Source: Eubacterium sp. CAG:786 (GTDB lineage Bacteria > Bacillota > Clostridia > Oscillospirales > Ruminococcaceae). Taken from it: a DNA stretch of 5,496 nucleotides. The notes below the pieces were generated by a model. That model had not been told where the DNA came from, did no database searches, and saw only the letters and a program-made list of their open reading frames with translations. Below, piece by piece: positions 5,064 to 5,496 of the stretch. The stretch lies in contig HF989513.1 of NCBI GenBank assembly GCA_000432175.1, forward strand, positions 1 through 5,496, read 5' to 3'. The translations under genes were made by a program, and so were the position numbers. How positions within the stretch are numbered: position 1 is the first letter of the stretch; each line of letters begins with the position of its first letter.

Positions 5064-5300
5064 TAAAAACCTCCTTCACGGCAGATTTCTATGACTTATA
5101 TCATCTGTTGCGTTACCAAACCTTGAAATACATCAAGTATACGCATTATCGCTTCGCGAAAACGCTGCGGTTGATACTAATTCCAGAGCCATGTTTCGGT
5201 TGTGCATATTTTGTGTATTTGGAATTAGTATAATGCCTTACATCTGATATAAGTCATATACGTAAGCTTACAATTACATTATAGCGTAAAGGAGGGCTTT
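5064..5300. repeat. Nested inverted-repeat element upstream of AraC-GGDEF
   Basis: The 294-bp stretch between the HAD gene and the regulator has no convincing coding frame but three nested dyads. Outer: CCTCCTTCACG (5070-5080) with CGTAAAGGAGG (5284-5294), 10 of 11 paired, flanked by A-rich and T-rich sides. Middle: TATGACTTATATCA (5090-5103) with TGATATAAGTCATA (5245-5258), 14 of 14. Inner: ATACTAATTCCA (5174-5185) with TGGAATTAGTAT (5220-5231), 12 of 12. Smaller palindromes lie inside (TTCGCGAA 5153-5160; GTAAGCTTAC 5262-5271; TTGA-TCAA 5123-5136). The middle repeats are flanked by TA on each side, which would suit a TA target duplication and a 165-bp MITE (5092-5256). It could alternatively be a structured RNA leader. 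Confidence 0.55.
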
Positions 5301-5306
5301 TGTCTT
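5278..5306 (-). promoter_or_regulatory. Candidate promoter for AraC-GGDEF
   Basis: On the minus strand AAGACA (5301-5306) is followed after 17 bp by a perfect TATAAT (5278-5283). It lies just after the HAD stop codon. The predicted start is near 5271, which would give a leader of about 240 nt containing the middle and inner dyads but not the right outer arm. The weak -35 and distance from the gene keep confidence modest. No terminator was seen between the HAD gene and this point, so read-through is also possible. Confidence 0.4.
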
Positions 5307-5321
5307 GATAATTTGAGTAAA

Positions 5322-5496
5322 TCAGAGCATTTCTGCCGCTTTTTCAGGGAGCTCGCAGAACTCGCGTATTTCCGGCACCGGACGGTTCATCTGACCGAAA
5401 CCATACGCCGCGCGTATGAACGGAACTCCCGCAAAGTCCGCGGAATCAAGGTCGCCCTGGGTGTCGCCGATGTATACCGCCTTGTCGATATTGTTT
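5322..5496 (-). CDS. HAD-superfamily hydrolase, C-terminal fragment (runs off window)
   Basis: The 57 visible residues end at TGA (5324-5322); the start lies beyond 5496. The segment VYIGDTQGDLDSADFAGVPFI contains HAD motif IV (GDTQGD), whose acidic residues hold the catalytic Mg2+, followed by the usual small-residue turn and RAAYGFG. This pattern is typical of phosphoglycolate phosphatase-like (Gph/PGMB subgroup) enzymes. The nucleophile motif DxDxT and the cap domain would lie outside the window, so the substrate cannot be inferred. It is upstream of the AraC-GGDEF gene in the same direction, with 294 bp between them. Confidence 0.85.
   Translation of the reverse strand, partial: NNIDKAVYIGDTQGDLDSADFAGVPFIRAAYGFGQMNRPVPEIREFCELPEKAAEML

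Noticed and set aside
5070..5080. GTGAAGGAGG on the minus strand as the ribosome binding site of AraC-GGDEF or of a leader peptide
   Set aside because: No ATG, GTG or TTG lies at a suitable distance after it, and AAAGGGGAA next to the ATG at 5027 is adequate.
5028..5300. c-di-GMP riboswitch ahead of the GGDEF gene
   Set aside because: The known c-di-GMP-I and c-di-GMP-II conserved core sequences are not recognisable in the minus-strand leader; only nested dyads are visible.

Overview
The window looks like chromosomal DNA of a moderate-GC Firmicute, most likely a gut or rumen Clostridia of the Ruminococcus/Oscillospiraceae type. This is an inference from strong AGGAG-type ribosome binding sites, sigma-A-like promoters with 17-bp spacers, a TTG start, and protein families common in that group (DegV, TrmL, SulP, the clostridial AraC type). 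No marker gene fixes the species.

Layout: (1) Positions 1-99 hold a 36-bp near-perfect palindrome and a rho-independent terminator. (2) On the minus strand at 100-555 is a small zinc-ribbon/coiled-coil protein with its own promoter and a hairpin at the predicted mRNA 5' end. (3) On the minus strand at 667-2072 is a two-gene unit, trmL (tRNA wobble methyltransferase, TTG start) followed 20 nt later by a degV-family lipid-binding gene. (4) A 256-bp intergenic region carries divergent promoters for trmL and a transporter. (5) On the plus strand at 2329-4018 is a SulP anion transporter with a C-terminal STAS domain, split by a 28-bp imperfect tandem duplication that shifts the frame. (6) At about 4023-4204 lies a 182-bp MITE-like element with 32-bp terminal inverted repeats and internal hairpins, between the convergent transporter and regulator genes. 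(7) On the minus strand at 4203-5027 is an AraC DNA-binding domain fused to a GGDEF domain. The join falls where relatives usually carry a GyrI-like ligand domain, and the GGDEF part has its own internal ribosome binding site and ATG. (8) At 5028-5321 is a 294-bp intergenic region built of three nested inverted repeats. (9) On the minus strand from 5322 to the window edge is the C-terminus of a HAD-family phosphatase.

The genes do not form one pathway. They are housekeeping genes (tRNA modification, lipid binding, phosphatase), an anion transporter and a regulator, with palindromic intergenic elements between them. The best points for follow-up are the AraC-GGDEF fusion with its internal start, the nested dyad ahead of it, the MITE-like element that supplies most of the regulator's stop codon, and the duplication in the SulP gene, which may be an assembly error. 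I saw no CRISPR array, defence system, tRNA or rRNA.
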